A DNA stretch of 43,121 bases from Murinocardiopsis flavida (GTDB lineage Bacteria; Actinomycetota; Actinomycetes; Streptosporangiales; Streptosporangiaceae): positions 1 to 43,121 of the forward strand of contig NZ_PYGA01000039.1 in NCBI RefSeq assembly GCF_003014485.1, read 5' to 3'. Positions 11,152 through 19,316 of this stretch are shown here, in pieces; position 1 is the first letter of the stretch; every line of letters starts with the position of its first letter. Below the pieces are notes generated by a model. It searched no databases and was not told where the DNA came from. It saw only the letters and a list, made by a program, of their open reading frames with translations. Position numbers and translations under genes: made by a program.

Positions 11152-12414
11152 CTACTGCTCGCGGACGAGCACCGCGAGGCACTCGATGTGGTGGGTCATG
11201 GGGAAGGCGTCGAAGGCGCGGATGGTGTCGAGGCGGTAGCCGCGCGCGGCGAACGTCGCGAGGTCGCGGGCCAGGGTCGCCGGGTCGCAGGACACGTAGG
11301 CGATGCGGCGCGGGCGCAGCGCCACCAGAGCCTGGACGACGGCCTTGCCCGCTCCGGCGCGGGGCGGGTCGAGCACGGCGATGTCGGCGCGCAGGCTCGA
11401 CCATTCGCGGAGCTGGGAGGCGACGTCGCCCTTCTCGATGCGGGCGTGTTCGAGGTCGCGCAGGTTGTGCTGGGCGTCGCGCACCGCCTCGGCCTGCCCC
11501 TCGACACCGAGGACCCGGCCCTCGGCGCCGACGGCCTCGCCCAGCGCGCCGGCGAACAGCCCGGCGCCGCAGTAGAGGTCGAGCGCGGTCTCGCCCGGTT
11601 TGGGTTCGAGCGCCGCCATGACCGCCTCGGTGAGGGTCTCCGCCGCGGCCGGGTGCCCCTGCCAGAAGCCGCCGGCGCTCACCCGCCACTCGCGGCCCCC
11701 GACGTTCTCGCGGATGCCGCGGCGGCCCTTGATGGGCTGGGTGCGCCCGCCCTTGAAGCGGCGCAGCACCGCCGACGACGCCTTCGGCTCGGGCAGCGGG
11801 GGGAGTTTCGCGCCGCGCGGGGTGACGATGACCGCGGTGTCGGCGGTGCTGGCCGAGGTGACCGCCTCGACCTCGGCGAAGGAGTCCCAGTCCAGCTGCG
11901 GCACGCCCAGCCGGTTGACCTCGGCGTGGCCGATGGGGCACTGGTCGATGAGCTGGAGTTCGTGGGAGCGGTGCTTGCGCAGGCCGGCGTTGCCCTCGTG
12001 GTCGACGGCGAACCGGACCCGGGTGCGCCAGCCGAGGCCGTCGGGGTGCCCGGGCAGCTCCTCGACCTCGATGTCGCGTTCGATGCCCGCGATGCGGCGC
12101 AGCTGCTCGGCGACGACCTGCGCCTTGATGCGGCGCTGCTCGGGCAGCGACGCGTGCTGCCAGTCGCACCCGCCGCACTTGCCGGGGCCCGCGAACGGGC
12201 AGGGCGGCTCGACGCGCTCGGGGGACGCCTCGATGACCTCGACCGCGTCGGCCCGCAGGAACCGCTTGGTCTCCTCGGTGACGACGACCCGGACCCGCTC
12301 GCCCGGCAGGCCGTGGCGGACGAAGACGACCTGCTCGTCGTGGCGGCCAACGGACCAACCGCCGTGCGCCACCCCGTCGAGCACCAGTTCAAGGTGGTTA
12401 CCGACACGGCTCAT
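11152..12414 (-). CDS. TRAM-domain class I SAM RNA (uracil-5-)-methyltransferase
   Basis: This 420-aa enzyme is a TrmA/RumA/RlmC-type methyltransferase that makes m5U in 23S rRNA or tRNA. A TRAM OB-fold occupies roughly residues 1-60. A Cys cluster follows (PCPFAGPGKCGGCDW; C72, C80, C83, plus a later Cys in DQCPIG), which in RumA binds [4Fe-4S]. The SAM domain begins at LDLYCGAGLFAG, and the nucleophile motif SCDPATLARD (Cys about 376) and C-terminal FPMTHHIECLAVL are present. A GGAGG lies about 9 nt before the ATG at 12412-12414. In actinobacteria this gene usually sits beside the TrkA pair, as here, where it is divergent from it. The exact target base is unknown. Confidence 0.93.
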   Translation of the reverse strand: MSRVGNHLELVLDGVAHGGWSVGRHDEQVVFVRHGLPGERVRVVVTEETKRFLRADAVEVIEASPERVEPPCPFAGPGKCGGCDWQHASLPEQRRIKAQVVAEQLRRIAGIERDIEVEELPGHPDGLGWRTRVRFAVDHEGNAGLRKHRSHELQLIDQCPIGHAEVNRLGVPQLDWDSFAEVEAVTSASTADTAVIVTPRGAKLPPLPEPKASSAVLRRFKGGRTQPIKGRRGIRENVGGREWRVSAGGFWQGHPAAAETLTEAVMAALEPKPGETALDLYCGAGLFAGALGEAVGAEGRVLGVEGQAEAVRDAQHNLRDLEHARIEKGDVASQLREWSSLRADIAVLDPPRAGAGKAVVQALVALRPRRIAYVSCDPATLARDLATFAARGYRLDTIRAFDAFPMTHHIECLAVLVREQ

Positions 12415-12681
12415 GGGTGAAGACCTCCGACACGGCGTTGGGGTTCGGCGGGGTGACCCCTGCTCAGCCACCGCCTGACTGGGCCAACTGTAGTCGTCTC
12501 GGAACACGCACCGGACCCGTCCCGTCCGCCCCGGCCCGGCCCGCCGACGCGCGGCGCGTCGCGGCCCGGTCCGCGCGGACGGGTGCGCGCATGATTGGCT
12601 TGACCCGCGGAGCGACAACACGGAGCAACGCTGCGCAGGCACAGACATGCCCTCGGTGAACCGGGAATTGGGGTTTCGACC

Positions 12682-13374
12682 GTGCACATCGTCATTCTCG
12701 GCTGCGGCCGGGTCGGCGCCAGGCTCGCCCACATGGTGGAGGACCTGGGCCACACCGTCGCGGTGATCGACCGCGACCCCGAGGCGTTCCGGCGGCTCCG
12801 GTCGAGCACCGCGAAGTCGGCCGTCGAGGGCACGGGCCACGACCGCGACGCGCTCCTGCACGCCGGCATCTCCAACGCCGACGCGTTCGCCGCCGTCAGC
12901 AGCGGCGACAACTCCAACATCATCGCGGCGCGGGTGGCCCGCGAGGACTTCGGCGTCCGGCAGGTGGTCGCCCGTATCTACGATCCGCGGCGCGCCGAGG
13001 TGTACCAGCGGCTCGGCATCCCCACGGTCGGAACGGTGCGCTGGACCGCCGACACCATCTGGCGGCGGCTGTTCCCCGCCGACGAGGGCGGCGAGCCGAC
13101 CGGCGCGCCCGAGTGGCGCGACGCCGCCGGCTCCCCGGTGCTCGTCGGCACCGCCGTCCACGACAACTGGGCGGGGACCAGCGTCGACCGGATCGAGACC
13201 GAGTTGAACGTCCGGGTGGGATTCCTCACCCGCGACGGCCACAATGTGCTGGCCAGGGGCGCCGAGCCGCTGCGCGAGGACGACGTGCTGCACCTGCTCG
13301 CGCACGACGCCGACGCGGCGGCGGCGATCGCGCGGCTGCACAGCGGTGCGACCGAGAGCGAGGAGGACGCATGA
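12682..13374 (+). CDS. TrkA-family potassium channel/uptake regulator 1
   Basis: The protein has 230 aa. An RCK/TrkA-N Rossmann domain opens with HIVILGCGRVGARLAHMVED (GxGxxG for NAD+/ATP), and a TrkA-C domain occupies the last third (RIETELNVRVGFLTRDG). It gates K+ transport as a cytoplasmic subunit. The GTG at 12682 fits the start of the Rossmann strand; no good ribosome site precedes it. It overlaps the second TrkA gene by an ATGA or TGATG junction, so the two are translationally coupled and probably form a heteromeric regulator. No K+ transporter gene is adjacent. Confidence 0.92.
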   Translation: MHIVILGCGRVGARLAHMVEDLGHTVAVIDRDPEAFRRLRSSTAKSAVEGTGHDRDALLHAGISNADAFAAVSSGDNSNIIAARVAREDFGVRQVVARIYDPRRAEVYQRLGIPTVGTVRWTADTIWRRLFPADEGGEPTGAPEWRDAAGSPVLVGTAVHDNWAGTSVDRIETELNVRVGFLTRDGHNVLARGAEPLREDDVLHLLAHDADAAAAIARLHSGATESEEDA

Positions 13375-14018
13375 TGCGGGTCGCCATCGCCGGGGCCGGC
13401 GGCGTGGGCCGCTCCATCGCCGCCGAGCTGATCGGCAACGGGCACGAGGTCCTGCTCATCGACAGGGAGACGCGCGCGATCGCAGTCGACGACCTGCCCG
13501 AGGCGGACTGGCTGCTCGCCGACGCCTGCGAGCTCGCCTCCCTTGAGGACGCCCGCCTCGCCGACTTCGAGACGGTCGTCGCCGCGACGGGCGACGACAA
13601 GGTGAACCTTGTGGTCGCGCTGCTCGCGAAGGAGGAGTTCGGGGTCGCCCGGACCGTCGCGCGGATCAACGATCCCCGCAATGAGTGGCTGTTCACCGAG
13701 GCGTGGGGGGTCGACGTCGCGGTGTCGCCGCCGCGGCTCATCGCGTCCCTGGTCGACGACACGGCGGGCGGCGCGGTGGGGAGCACGTCGCTGCCGGAGG
13801 CCGACCTGCTGGAGTTCGCGCTCGACCAGGGCGGCCGCCAGATCGGCCGCAGGCTCGCCGACCTCGCGGCCGAGCTGCCCCCGGGTGTGGTCCCGGTGGC
13901 GGTGGTGCGCGCGGGGCGGGCCGGCGCCCCGCAGCCCGACACCGTCCTCCAGGTCGGCGACGACCTGGTCCTGCTGGCGACCGGCGACCAGGTGGACGAC
14001 CTGTCGGCCATCCTCTGA
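13374..14018 (+). CDS. TrkA-family potassium channel/uptake regulator 2
   Basis: This 214-aa paralogue of the preceding gene begins MRVAIAGAGGVGRSIAAEL (Rossmann GxGxxG), has the acidic strand-end LLIDRE, and ends with a TrkA-C-like domain (DTVLQVGDDLVLLATG). AGGAGG at 13361-13366 lies 7 nt before the ATG at 13374 and 4 nt before an in-frame ATG at 13371. I prefer 13374 by spacing, although 13371 would give an ATGA overlap with gene 1. Its end converges on the tetR-type gene only 27 bp away. Confidence 0.92.
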   Translation: MRVAIAGAGGVGRSIAAELIGNGHEVLLIDRETRAIAVDDLPEADWLLADACELASLEDARLADFETVVAATGDDKVNLVVALLAKEEFGVARTVARINDPRNEWLFTEAWGVDVAVSPPRLIASLVDDTAGGAVGSTSLPEADLLEFALDQGGRQIGRRLADLAAELPPGVVPVAVVRAGRAGAPQPDTVLQVGDDLVLLATGDQVDDLSAIL

Positions 14019-14027
14019 GCGGCGTCC

Positions 14028-14063
14028 GGGCAGTGGGGCGGTTGGCTACCGCCCGTCCTGCCC
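14028..14063. terminator. Compound hairpin spanning the TetR gene stop
   Basis: Nested arms GGGCAG (14028-14033) and GGGCGGT (14036-14042) pair with ACCGCCC (14048-14054) and CTGCCC (14058-14063), with a 5-nt loop. The loop-side strand overlaps the TetR stop codon (14046-14048), so the terminator is partly coding. Confidence 0.6.
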
Positions 14064-14651
14064 TCCCGGCGCCTCTCCCTGATCCTGCCCGTCGGCGAGG
14101 ACCCGCAGCGCATCGGTGATCTGCGCGCCGGACGGCAGGGAGGACGGATCGACCAGCGACTGCACCAGCAGGCCGACGACCAGGGCGGACACCACGGACC
14201 CCAGACCCTGGGCGTCCTCGGGGCCGATGTCCGCCGCGTCTCGGCCGAGGACCAGGGCCGCCAGTTCCGTGCGCGTCTCCTCGGTGGCCGCGACCACCGG
14301 CGCCCGGATGTCGTCGGAGAATTCGAGCTGGGCGTACGCCTGCAAGCTCGTCAGGACCAGTTCGCGCTGCTGCGGAAGCGCCGCGAGGAGCTCGTCGAGC
14401 GCGATGCGCAGCCGCTGCGGCGTATCGGCCTCGCCCGCGGCGCGCACCACCTCCCCGATGACGTCGCCCCACTCCCCCTGGGCTTCGAGGGCCGCCATGT
14501 TCATCAGGGCGTCCTTGGAACCGAAGTGGTAGCCGATCGACGCCAGGTGCGCCCCTGACGCCTTGGCGATGTCGCGCGCCGTCGTGCGGTGGTACCCCTT
14601 CTCGACAAGGCATCTCCTGGCCCCGGCGAGCAGGTCTTCGCGTTGGCTCAT
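14046..14651 (-). CDS. TetR/AcrR-family repressor
   Basis: This 201-aa protein has an N-terminal TetR HTH, LLAGARRCLVEKGYHRTT followed by ARDIAKASGAHLASIGYHFGSK (about residues 8-48). A helical ligand domain includes ELVLTSLQAYAQLEFSDDIR and a C-terminal dimer helix. It is divergent from the MFS exporter at 14722, with two ACGTACGT-cored sites between them, the normal layout for a local repressor. There is no ribosome site: TAGGCT ends 7 nt before the ATG at 14651, which suggests a leaderless transcript. A longer in-frame extension exists upstream but overlaps the divergent gene and is rejected. Confidence 0.92.
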   Translation of the reverse strand: MSQREDLLAGARRCLVEKGYHRTTARDIAKASGAHLASIGYHFGSKDALMNMAALEAQGEWGDVIGEVVRAAGEADTPQRLRIALDELLAALPQQRELVLTSLQAYAQLEFSDDIRAPVVAATEETRTELAALVLGRDAADIGPEDAQGLGSVVSALVVGLLVQSLVDPSSLPSGAQITDALRVLADGQDQGEAPGGQDGR

Positions 14652-14670
14652 GGGCGGCAGCCTAGCATTT

Positions 14671-14716
14671 TTACGGACGTACGTTTTGACATGTCGATTA
14701 TGACGTACGTACGATC
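14671..14716. promoter_or_regulatory. Divergent promoter with paired TetR operator sites
   Basis: Two related sites share the core GACGTACGT: TTACGGACGTACGTTTT (14671-14687) and GACGTACGTACGATC (14702-14716). The rightward promoter has TTGACA (14686-14691), an 18-bp spacer and TACGAT (14710-14715). It predicts transcription starting at or next to the ATG at 14722, so the exporter mRNA is leaderless. Site 2 covers the -10, so bound repressor would block it directly. Confidence 0.75.
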
Positions 14717-14721
14717 GCGGC

Positions 14722-16227
14722 ATGTCGATCGAATCCCCACCCCGTGCCACCGCCCGCACCTGGTGCGGCCTGCTCGTGCTCCTGCTGCCCGCCCTGCTGG
14801 TCTCGATGGACATCTCGGTGCTGTTCGTCGCGGCACCGGCCATCACCGAGGCGCTCCAGCCCACATCCACCCAGTGGCTGTGGGCGATGGACATCTACGG
14901 CTTCGTCATGGCGGCGCTGCTGATCACCATGGGCGCCCTCGGCGACCGCATCGGCCGCAGGAGGCTGCTGCTCATCGGCTCGGTGCTGTTCGGCGCCGCC
15001 TCGGCGGCCCTCGCCTTCGCCTCCGGCCCGGAGCAGCTCATCATCGCGCGTGCCGTGCTGGGCATCGGCGCCGCGACCCTCGCACCCTCCACACTGTCCC
15101 TCGTCCGGGAGATGTTCGCCGACGAAGACCAGCGACGGACCGCCGTGGGCGCGTGGACGATCGCGTTCTCCGGCGGGTCGGTGGTGGGGCCCATCATCGG
15201 CGGTGTCCTGCTGGAGTACTTCTGGTGGGGCTCGGTGTTCCTGATCAACATCCCCGTCATGCTGATCCTCCTCGTCGCCGTCCCGTTCCTCATCCCCGAG
15301 TCGCGGCGGCCGGAACGGAGCTCCTTCGACATCCCCGGCGCCGCCCTCTCGCTCGCAGCGGTCCTGGGCGTCATCTACGCCATGAAGCACGCCGCCGAAC
15401 ACGGGATCGGCACCGTCGCGGTCGGCGTACTGCTGCTCGGCCTCGCCGCGGCGGTCGCGTTCGCCGTCCGGCAGCAGCGCGCCCCCCATCCGCTGATCGA
15501 CATCGGACTGTTCCGCGTCCCCGCCTTCTCCGCCTCCATCGGCGCGCAGGTCGTCGTCATGATGGCGCTCTCGGGGCTGGGCGTCCTCGCGTTCACGTTC
15601 ATGCAGACCGTGCACGGGCTCAGCCCGCTGGAGTCCGCCCTGTGGGCCCTGCCGACCTTCGCCGGCACCATACTGGGCGCCACAACGGCGTCACTCCTCG
15701 CTCCGCGGCTGCCCGGGATTCCGCTGCTGGCCGCCGGGCTGCTCGTCGCGGCCGCCGGCTTCGCACTGGTCGCCTCGGTCGGCCCCGGGACGGAGCTGTG
15801 GATGTTCATCGCCGGCTACGTGGTGCTCACCTTCGGGGCCGGGATCAGCGCAACGATGGCGGGATCCCTGGTGCTCACCGCCGCGCCGCCGGAGCGCGCG
15901 GGGACGGTGGCGGGCACCTCCGAGGCCGGTATGGAACTCGGCGGGTCGCTCGGTATCGCCATCTTCGGCACCGTGACGAGCGCGGCCTACCAGTCGGGGA
16001 TCGCGGCGACCGCCCCGCCCGGGACGGAACCCGGCGCGCTGGAGACCGTGGCCGGCGCCGTCGCCGCGGCGCGGCGGGCAGCCGACCCCGCCGCGCTGCT
16101 CGACGCCGCCTTCGGCGCCTACACCGACGGGGTCACCAACGCGGCGCTCCTCGGCGCCGCCCTGATCGCCGCGGCGGCCACCGCCATAGCCGTATGGGGG
16201 CGGCGGCCCGCCCGGCGGGACCCGTAA
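14722..16227 (+). CDS. DHA2-family MFS transporter (SmvA-like)
   Basis: This 501-aa, 14-helix proton-driven exporter begins with LLPALLVSMDISVLFVAAPA (TM1, Asp30), has motif A as GALGDRIGRRR (71-81) and a motif C-like GGSVVGPIIGGVLLEYFWWG. The pattern fits the SmvA/QacA multidrug subgroup. Translation probably starts at the transcript 5' end. It is divergent from its TetR neighbour and presumably repressed by it. It is the second DHA2 exporter in the window and is not a recent duplicate of the first by sequence. Confidence 0.93.
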   Translation: MSIESPPRATARTWCGLLVLLLPALLVSMDISVLFVAAPAITEALQPTSTQWLWAMDIYGFVMAALLITMGALGDRIGRRRLLLIGSVLFGAASAALAFASGPEQLIIARAVLGIGAATLAPSTLSLVREMFADEDQRRTAVGAWTIAFSGGSVVGPIIGGVLLEYFWWGSVFLINIPVMLILLVAVPFLIPESRRPERSSFDIPGAALSLAAVLGVIYAMKHAAEHGIGTVAVGVLLLGLAAAVAFAVRQQRAPHPLIDIGLFRVPAFSASIGAQVVVMMALSGLGVLAFTFMQTVHGLSPLESALWALPTFAGTILGATTASLLAPRLPGIPLLAAGLLVAAAGFALVASVGPGTELWMFIAGYVVLTFGAGISATMAGSLVLTAAPPERAGTVAGTSEAGMELGGSLGIAIFGTVTSAAYQSGIAATAPPGTEPGALETVAGAVAAARRAADPAALLDAAFGAYTDGVTNAALLGAALIAAAATAIAVWGRRPARRDP

Positions 16228-16350
16228 GGGGTGTGCGCCGGTCCACCGGACCTGACCCACTGCCCGGGCGCGGCGGGTCGGGTCCGGTGCTCGGCCGACC
16301 CCCTGTGCATGGCACGCCCAGCGGCTGTCGGCGTACCGGCCTGGCCCGTC

Positions 16351-16401
16351 CCGATAGGACGTGTTTCGGCGGTCGCCGACCGCCGAAACACGTCCTATCG
16401 G
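16351..16401. repeat. Perfect 24-bp palindrome (3-nt centre), IS-end-like; likely terminator
   Basis: The arms 16351-16374 and 16378-16401 are exact reverse complements around GCC. It lies in the 211-bp gap between two convergent genes and can act as a bidirectional terminator. The inner half of each arm, read outward to inward, begins TAGGACGTGTTTCGGCGG. That resembles the TAGGGCGTGTTCCG end of the element at 42866-43034, so it may be two insertion-element ends fused without any internal DNA. Confidence 0.8.
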
Positions 16402-16438
16402 TCGAAATCCGGACCGGGACCGGCACCCCGGCGGCCTT

Positions 16439-18013
16439 TCAAGGCCGGTCGAGCCAGAAGAAGTGCTCGGGGAACTCGCCGTCCTTGCCTCCCCACAGCA
16501 TCACGACCAGGCGGCCGCCCTCGATCCAGATGCCGCCGCCCGTCTGCGGGCCGCAGCCCGCGCCGCTGGTCACGGAGCCGTCGAGGCCGTGCTTGTCGTT
16601 GGTACGGAACATTTTGAAGGTCCAGGTGCAGGCGTTGTCACTGGTGGTGAGGGCCGCGGTGGAACTGCCCTTCTCGATGACGATGTCGTAGCGCCGCTCG
16701 GTCTGGTTCGGGAAGGTGCCGGCACCGGTCCAGCGCCCGGCGAACGGCTCGGTGAACACGAACTTGTCGGCGTTGCCACCGCCCTCGACCTTCTGGCCGG
16801 TCGGCTTCTCGCCGTCGTCCTTCGCCTTCTTCTCGCCTTCGCTCTTTGCTGTGGTGTCGGCCTTCGCCGGGCCGCTCTCCGGGGCGTCCTTGCGGGGCTG
16901 CCCCTTCGACGGTTCCGGCGACGGTTTCGCGGGCGGCGACGGCGCGGCCGCGGCGGGCGGCTTCTCGGCGTCCGCCAGGAAGGGCAGCCCTCCTGTCGCG
17001 GCGAGGGCGGCGCCGCCGCCGACCGCGGCGACCACGGCCAGCGCCGCGCCGATCACCGCGAGGCGGACCCCGGCGCCGCGGCGCCGCCCGCCCCGGTGGT
17101 CCGCGTCGTCGGGCGGGGCCGCGGCGGGCGGGCCGCCCTGCGCGGCGGCCTCCGGCGCGGTGGCGCGGGCGGGCGCGGTGGGGGCCGGCGGGCCGGCCGC
17201 CGCCTCGCGGCGGCCCAGCAGCCGCATCAGCAGGGCGTCGGACGAGGGCCGGTCCGCGGGGTCCTTGGCGAGGCACGCGCCGAGGAGCGACTGCCACGGC
17301 TCGGGCAGATGGCGCAGGTCGGGCTCGATCGTCATGACCTTGTGGATGACGGCCGGCACCGAGTCGCCGGTGAACGGCGCCTTCCCGGTGGCGGCGAACA
17401 CCATGACCGCGCCCCAGGCGAAGACGTCGGCCGATGCCGTCAGCCGCTCGCCGCTGATCTGCTCGGGTGCCATGTAGCCGGGGGTGCCGATGACCGACTG
17501 GGTCTGCGCGCCGGTGACGTCGCTGGACTGGGCGATACCGAAGTCGATGACGCGCGGCCCCTCGCCCGCCATCAGCACGTTCGCCGGTTTGAAGTCGCGG
17601 TGCACGATCCCGGCCTCGTGGACGGCGACCAGCGCCGTGGCCGTGGCGACGGCGAGCCGGTGCAGGTCGGCTCCTGCGCGCGGCCCGTGCCGGTCGACCT
17701 GCTCCTTCAGCGAGGGGCCCTCGACGTACTCGCTGACGATGTAGGGCTGGGCCGAGGCGAAGTCGGCGTCGAGGACCTGCGCGGTGCAGAAGGACGCGAC
17801 CCGGCGCGCCGCCGCGGCCTCGCGCTCGAAGCGGCGGCGCAGGTCGGCGGACTCCACCCACTCGGCGTCGAGGACCTTGACCGCCACCCGGCCCCCGTCG
17901 GCCCCGGTGCCGAGGTAGACGGTGCCCTGCCCGCCCTTGCCGAGCCGGCCGGTCAGCCGGTATCCCCCGATGCTCGTGGGGTCCCCCGCGTGCAGTGGCC
18001 GATTCTCCGGCAT
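16439..18013 (-). CDS. Receptor-type Ser/Thr protein kinase (PknB-like)
   Basis: This 524-aa protein has a full Hanks-type kinase domain (about 17-268): glycine loop GKGGQGTVYLG (25-35), VAVK Lys46, catalytic loop HRDFKPANV (138-146), DFG (157-159) and APE (182-184). A Pro/Ala-rich linker leads to one TM helix (about 317-340). The outside portion has a long Pro/Lys/Glu stalk and a C-terminal beta-rich domain of about 100 residues with two Cys (DNACTWTFKMF and GAGCGPQTGGG), probably disulfide-linked. No PASTA repeats are present, so the ligand is not muropeptide by the usual route. GGGGAG lies 7 nt upstream of the ATG at 18013. Confidence 0.93.
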   Translation of the reverse strand: MPENRPLHAGDPTSIGGYRLTGRLGKGGQGTVYLGTGADGGRVAVKVLDAEWVESADLRRRFEREAAAARRVASFCTAQVLDADFASAQPYIVSEYVEGPSLKEQVDRHGPRAGADLHRLAVATATALVAVHEAGIVHRDFKPANVLMAGEGPRVIDFGIAQSSDVTGAQTQSVIGTPGYMAPEQISGERLTASADVFAWGAVMVFAATGKAPFTGDSVPAVIHKVMTIEPDLRHLPEPWQSLLGACLAKDPADRPSSDALLMRLLGRREAAAGPPAPTAPARATAPEAAAQGGPPAAAPPDDADHRGGRRRGAGVRLAVIGAALAVVAAVGGGAALAATGGLPFLADAEKPPAAAAPSPPAKPSPEPSKGQPRKDAPESGPAKADTTAKSEGEKKAKDDGEKPTGQKVEGGGNADKFVFTEPFAGRWTGAGTFPNQTERRYDIVIEKGSSTAALTTSDNACTWTFKMFRTNDKHGLDGSVTSGAGCGPQTGGGIWIEGGRLVVMLWGGKDGEFPEHFFWLDRP

Positions 18014-18166
18014 CGATAACTCCCCGTCGTCGGTGTGCGGCCCGGTGTAGGACGCCCCGCCCCCCGGCCTGGGTTTCGGCGTCCGCCCCACTGTTACGGG
18101 ATCGATGCCCGCCGGGCGGCCCGGACCAGAGGCCGCCCCCGTCGCCCCCGGCGCGCGTGCGCGGCG

Positions 18167-18718
18167 TCAGCCCTCTGCGGGGACCCCGCGGGCGCACAGC
18201 GGGCATACCGCCGGTTCCCACAGTGTCCCGGCGATCTCGTGCAGGTACACGTACGGGACACCGAGCCGGGCGCCCACCCGGGTGCCGGAATGGGAACCGG
18301 CCATGACGGCGCCCAGCGCCGCGACCGTGCAACCGCGGCGCTCCAGCTCGCGCGCCGTGGCGATGACGGCGGCCCCGGCGTTGACGGCGTCGTCGACGAC
18401 GATGGCGCGCATCCCGCGCAGGTCGGGACTGTCGGGCGCGGCGTATCGGCCCCCGGCCCCGCGCCGGGTGTAGCCGAAGCGCAGGCCGAGTTCGGCCGCC
18501 ACCCATTGGGCCACGAACGCGCCGCCCTCCAACGGGCCGCAGACGAGATCGGCCTCCTGGTCGGCGAGGCGCCGGGCCAGCTCCCTGGCCGCGGCGCCGA
18601 GCCGCTCGGGGTAGGAGGCGAGCAGGTCGAGTTCGAGCCAGACGTCGCCGTGGTGCCCGGACTCGTACCGGAAGTGGCCATGGCGGACGACACCGCTCGG
18701 CGGGGCCGGTTCGGACAT
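18167..18718 (-). CDS. Orotate-phosphoribosyltransferase-like protein
   Basis: This 183-aa type I phosphoribosyltransferase fold has the PRPP-binding loop AIVVDDAVNAGAAV (about 105-118) and the upstream strand DLVCGPLEGGAF. It resembles PyrE-like proteins, but its C terminus carries CPLC (172-175), which might bind metal with other Cys residues. Its role as a true PyrE is uncertain because no pyrimidine genes are nearby. TAGGAT ends 7 nt before the ATG at 18718 and no ribosome site is seen, so it is probably leaderless. Confidence 0.82.
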   Translation of the reverse strand: MSEPAPPSGVVRHGHFRYESGHHGDVWLELDLLASYPERLGAAARELARRLADQEADLVCGPLEGGAFVAQWVAAELGLRFGYTRRGAGGRYAAPDSPDLRGMRAIVVDDAVNAGAAVIATARELERRGCTVAALGAVMAGSHSGTRVGARLGVPYVYLHEIAGTLWEPAVCPLCARGVPAEG

Positions 18719-18813
18719 GGCGGCGATCCTATCGCCGCGGCTCGGCACCCGGGCGCCCGGCCGGGCCCCGTCCCGATCCGCGGGGCGCCGGGGCGGGCGC
18801 GGCCGGGTGCGGT

Positions 18814-19218
18814 TCAGTGGCCGGCGGCGTCGAGGTAGGTCCAGGCGCCGTCGTGGCGGACGAAGCGGCTGTCCTCGCGGAGTTCGCCCTCGCGCCCGTC
18901 GTCGCTGTACACCGCGCGGAAGGAGACGGTGCCCTCGGTGTGGAAGGGGCTGCCGTCGCCGGTGGCGAGGATCTCCAGCCGCAGCCAGCGCGTGCCGGGG
19001 TCGAGGTCGAGCCGCCGGGGCCGGGTGCGCGGGTGCCAGGTCCGCAGGAGGTACCCGGCGTCGCCCACGGCGCAGGCGGCGTAGCGCGACCGCATGAGCT
19101 GCTCTGCGGTCGCGGCGTCGGTGGCGCCGCTGTGCAGGCGGCCGCAGCACCGCCCGTACCCGGTCGCGGATCCGCAGGGGCAGGGGGCCGCGGCGGGGTG
19201 GTGGCGCGTTCTCGACAC
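18814..19218 (-). CDS. ychJ: YchJ-family SEC-C/NTF2-like protein
   Basis: The protein has 134 aa. The N terminus carries a SEC-C-type zinc motif, CPCGS followed by YGRCCG and RLHSG (C13, C15, C24, C25). An NTF2-like alpha+beta domain follows, with LMRSRYAACAVGDAGYLLRT and WHPRTRP, the hallmark of the YchJ family. The function is unknown. The GTG at 19218 is chosen because the zinc motif begins 12 codons later; GATAAT lies 6 nt upstream, suggesting a leaderless start. The 98 bp upstream contain a perfect 16-bp tandem duplication (19270-19285 and 19286-19301). Confidence 0.88.
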   Translation of the reverse strand: MSRTRHHPAAAPCPCGSATGYGRCCGRLHSGATDAATAEQLMRSRYAACAVGDAGYLLRTWHPRTRPRRLDLDPGTRWLRLEILATGDGSPFHTEGTVSFRAVYSDDGREGELREDSRFVRHDGAWTYLDAAGH

Positions 19219-19316
19219 GCCCCCATTATCGGGCCTGTGTGCCGGTGGTCGTTGCGGCGTCCCGCTGCCGGAGGGGTGCGGGTCCGGAGGGGTGCGGGTC
19301 CGGTGAGGGCGGGGGC

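Noticed and set aside
12417-12659. Small frame between the methyltransferase and TrkA genes
   Set aside because: Arginine/alanine-rich shadow with no ribosome site.
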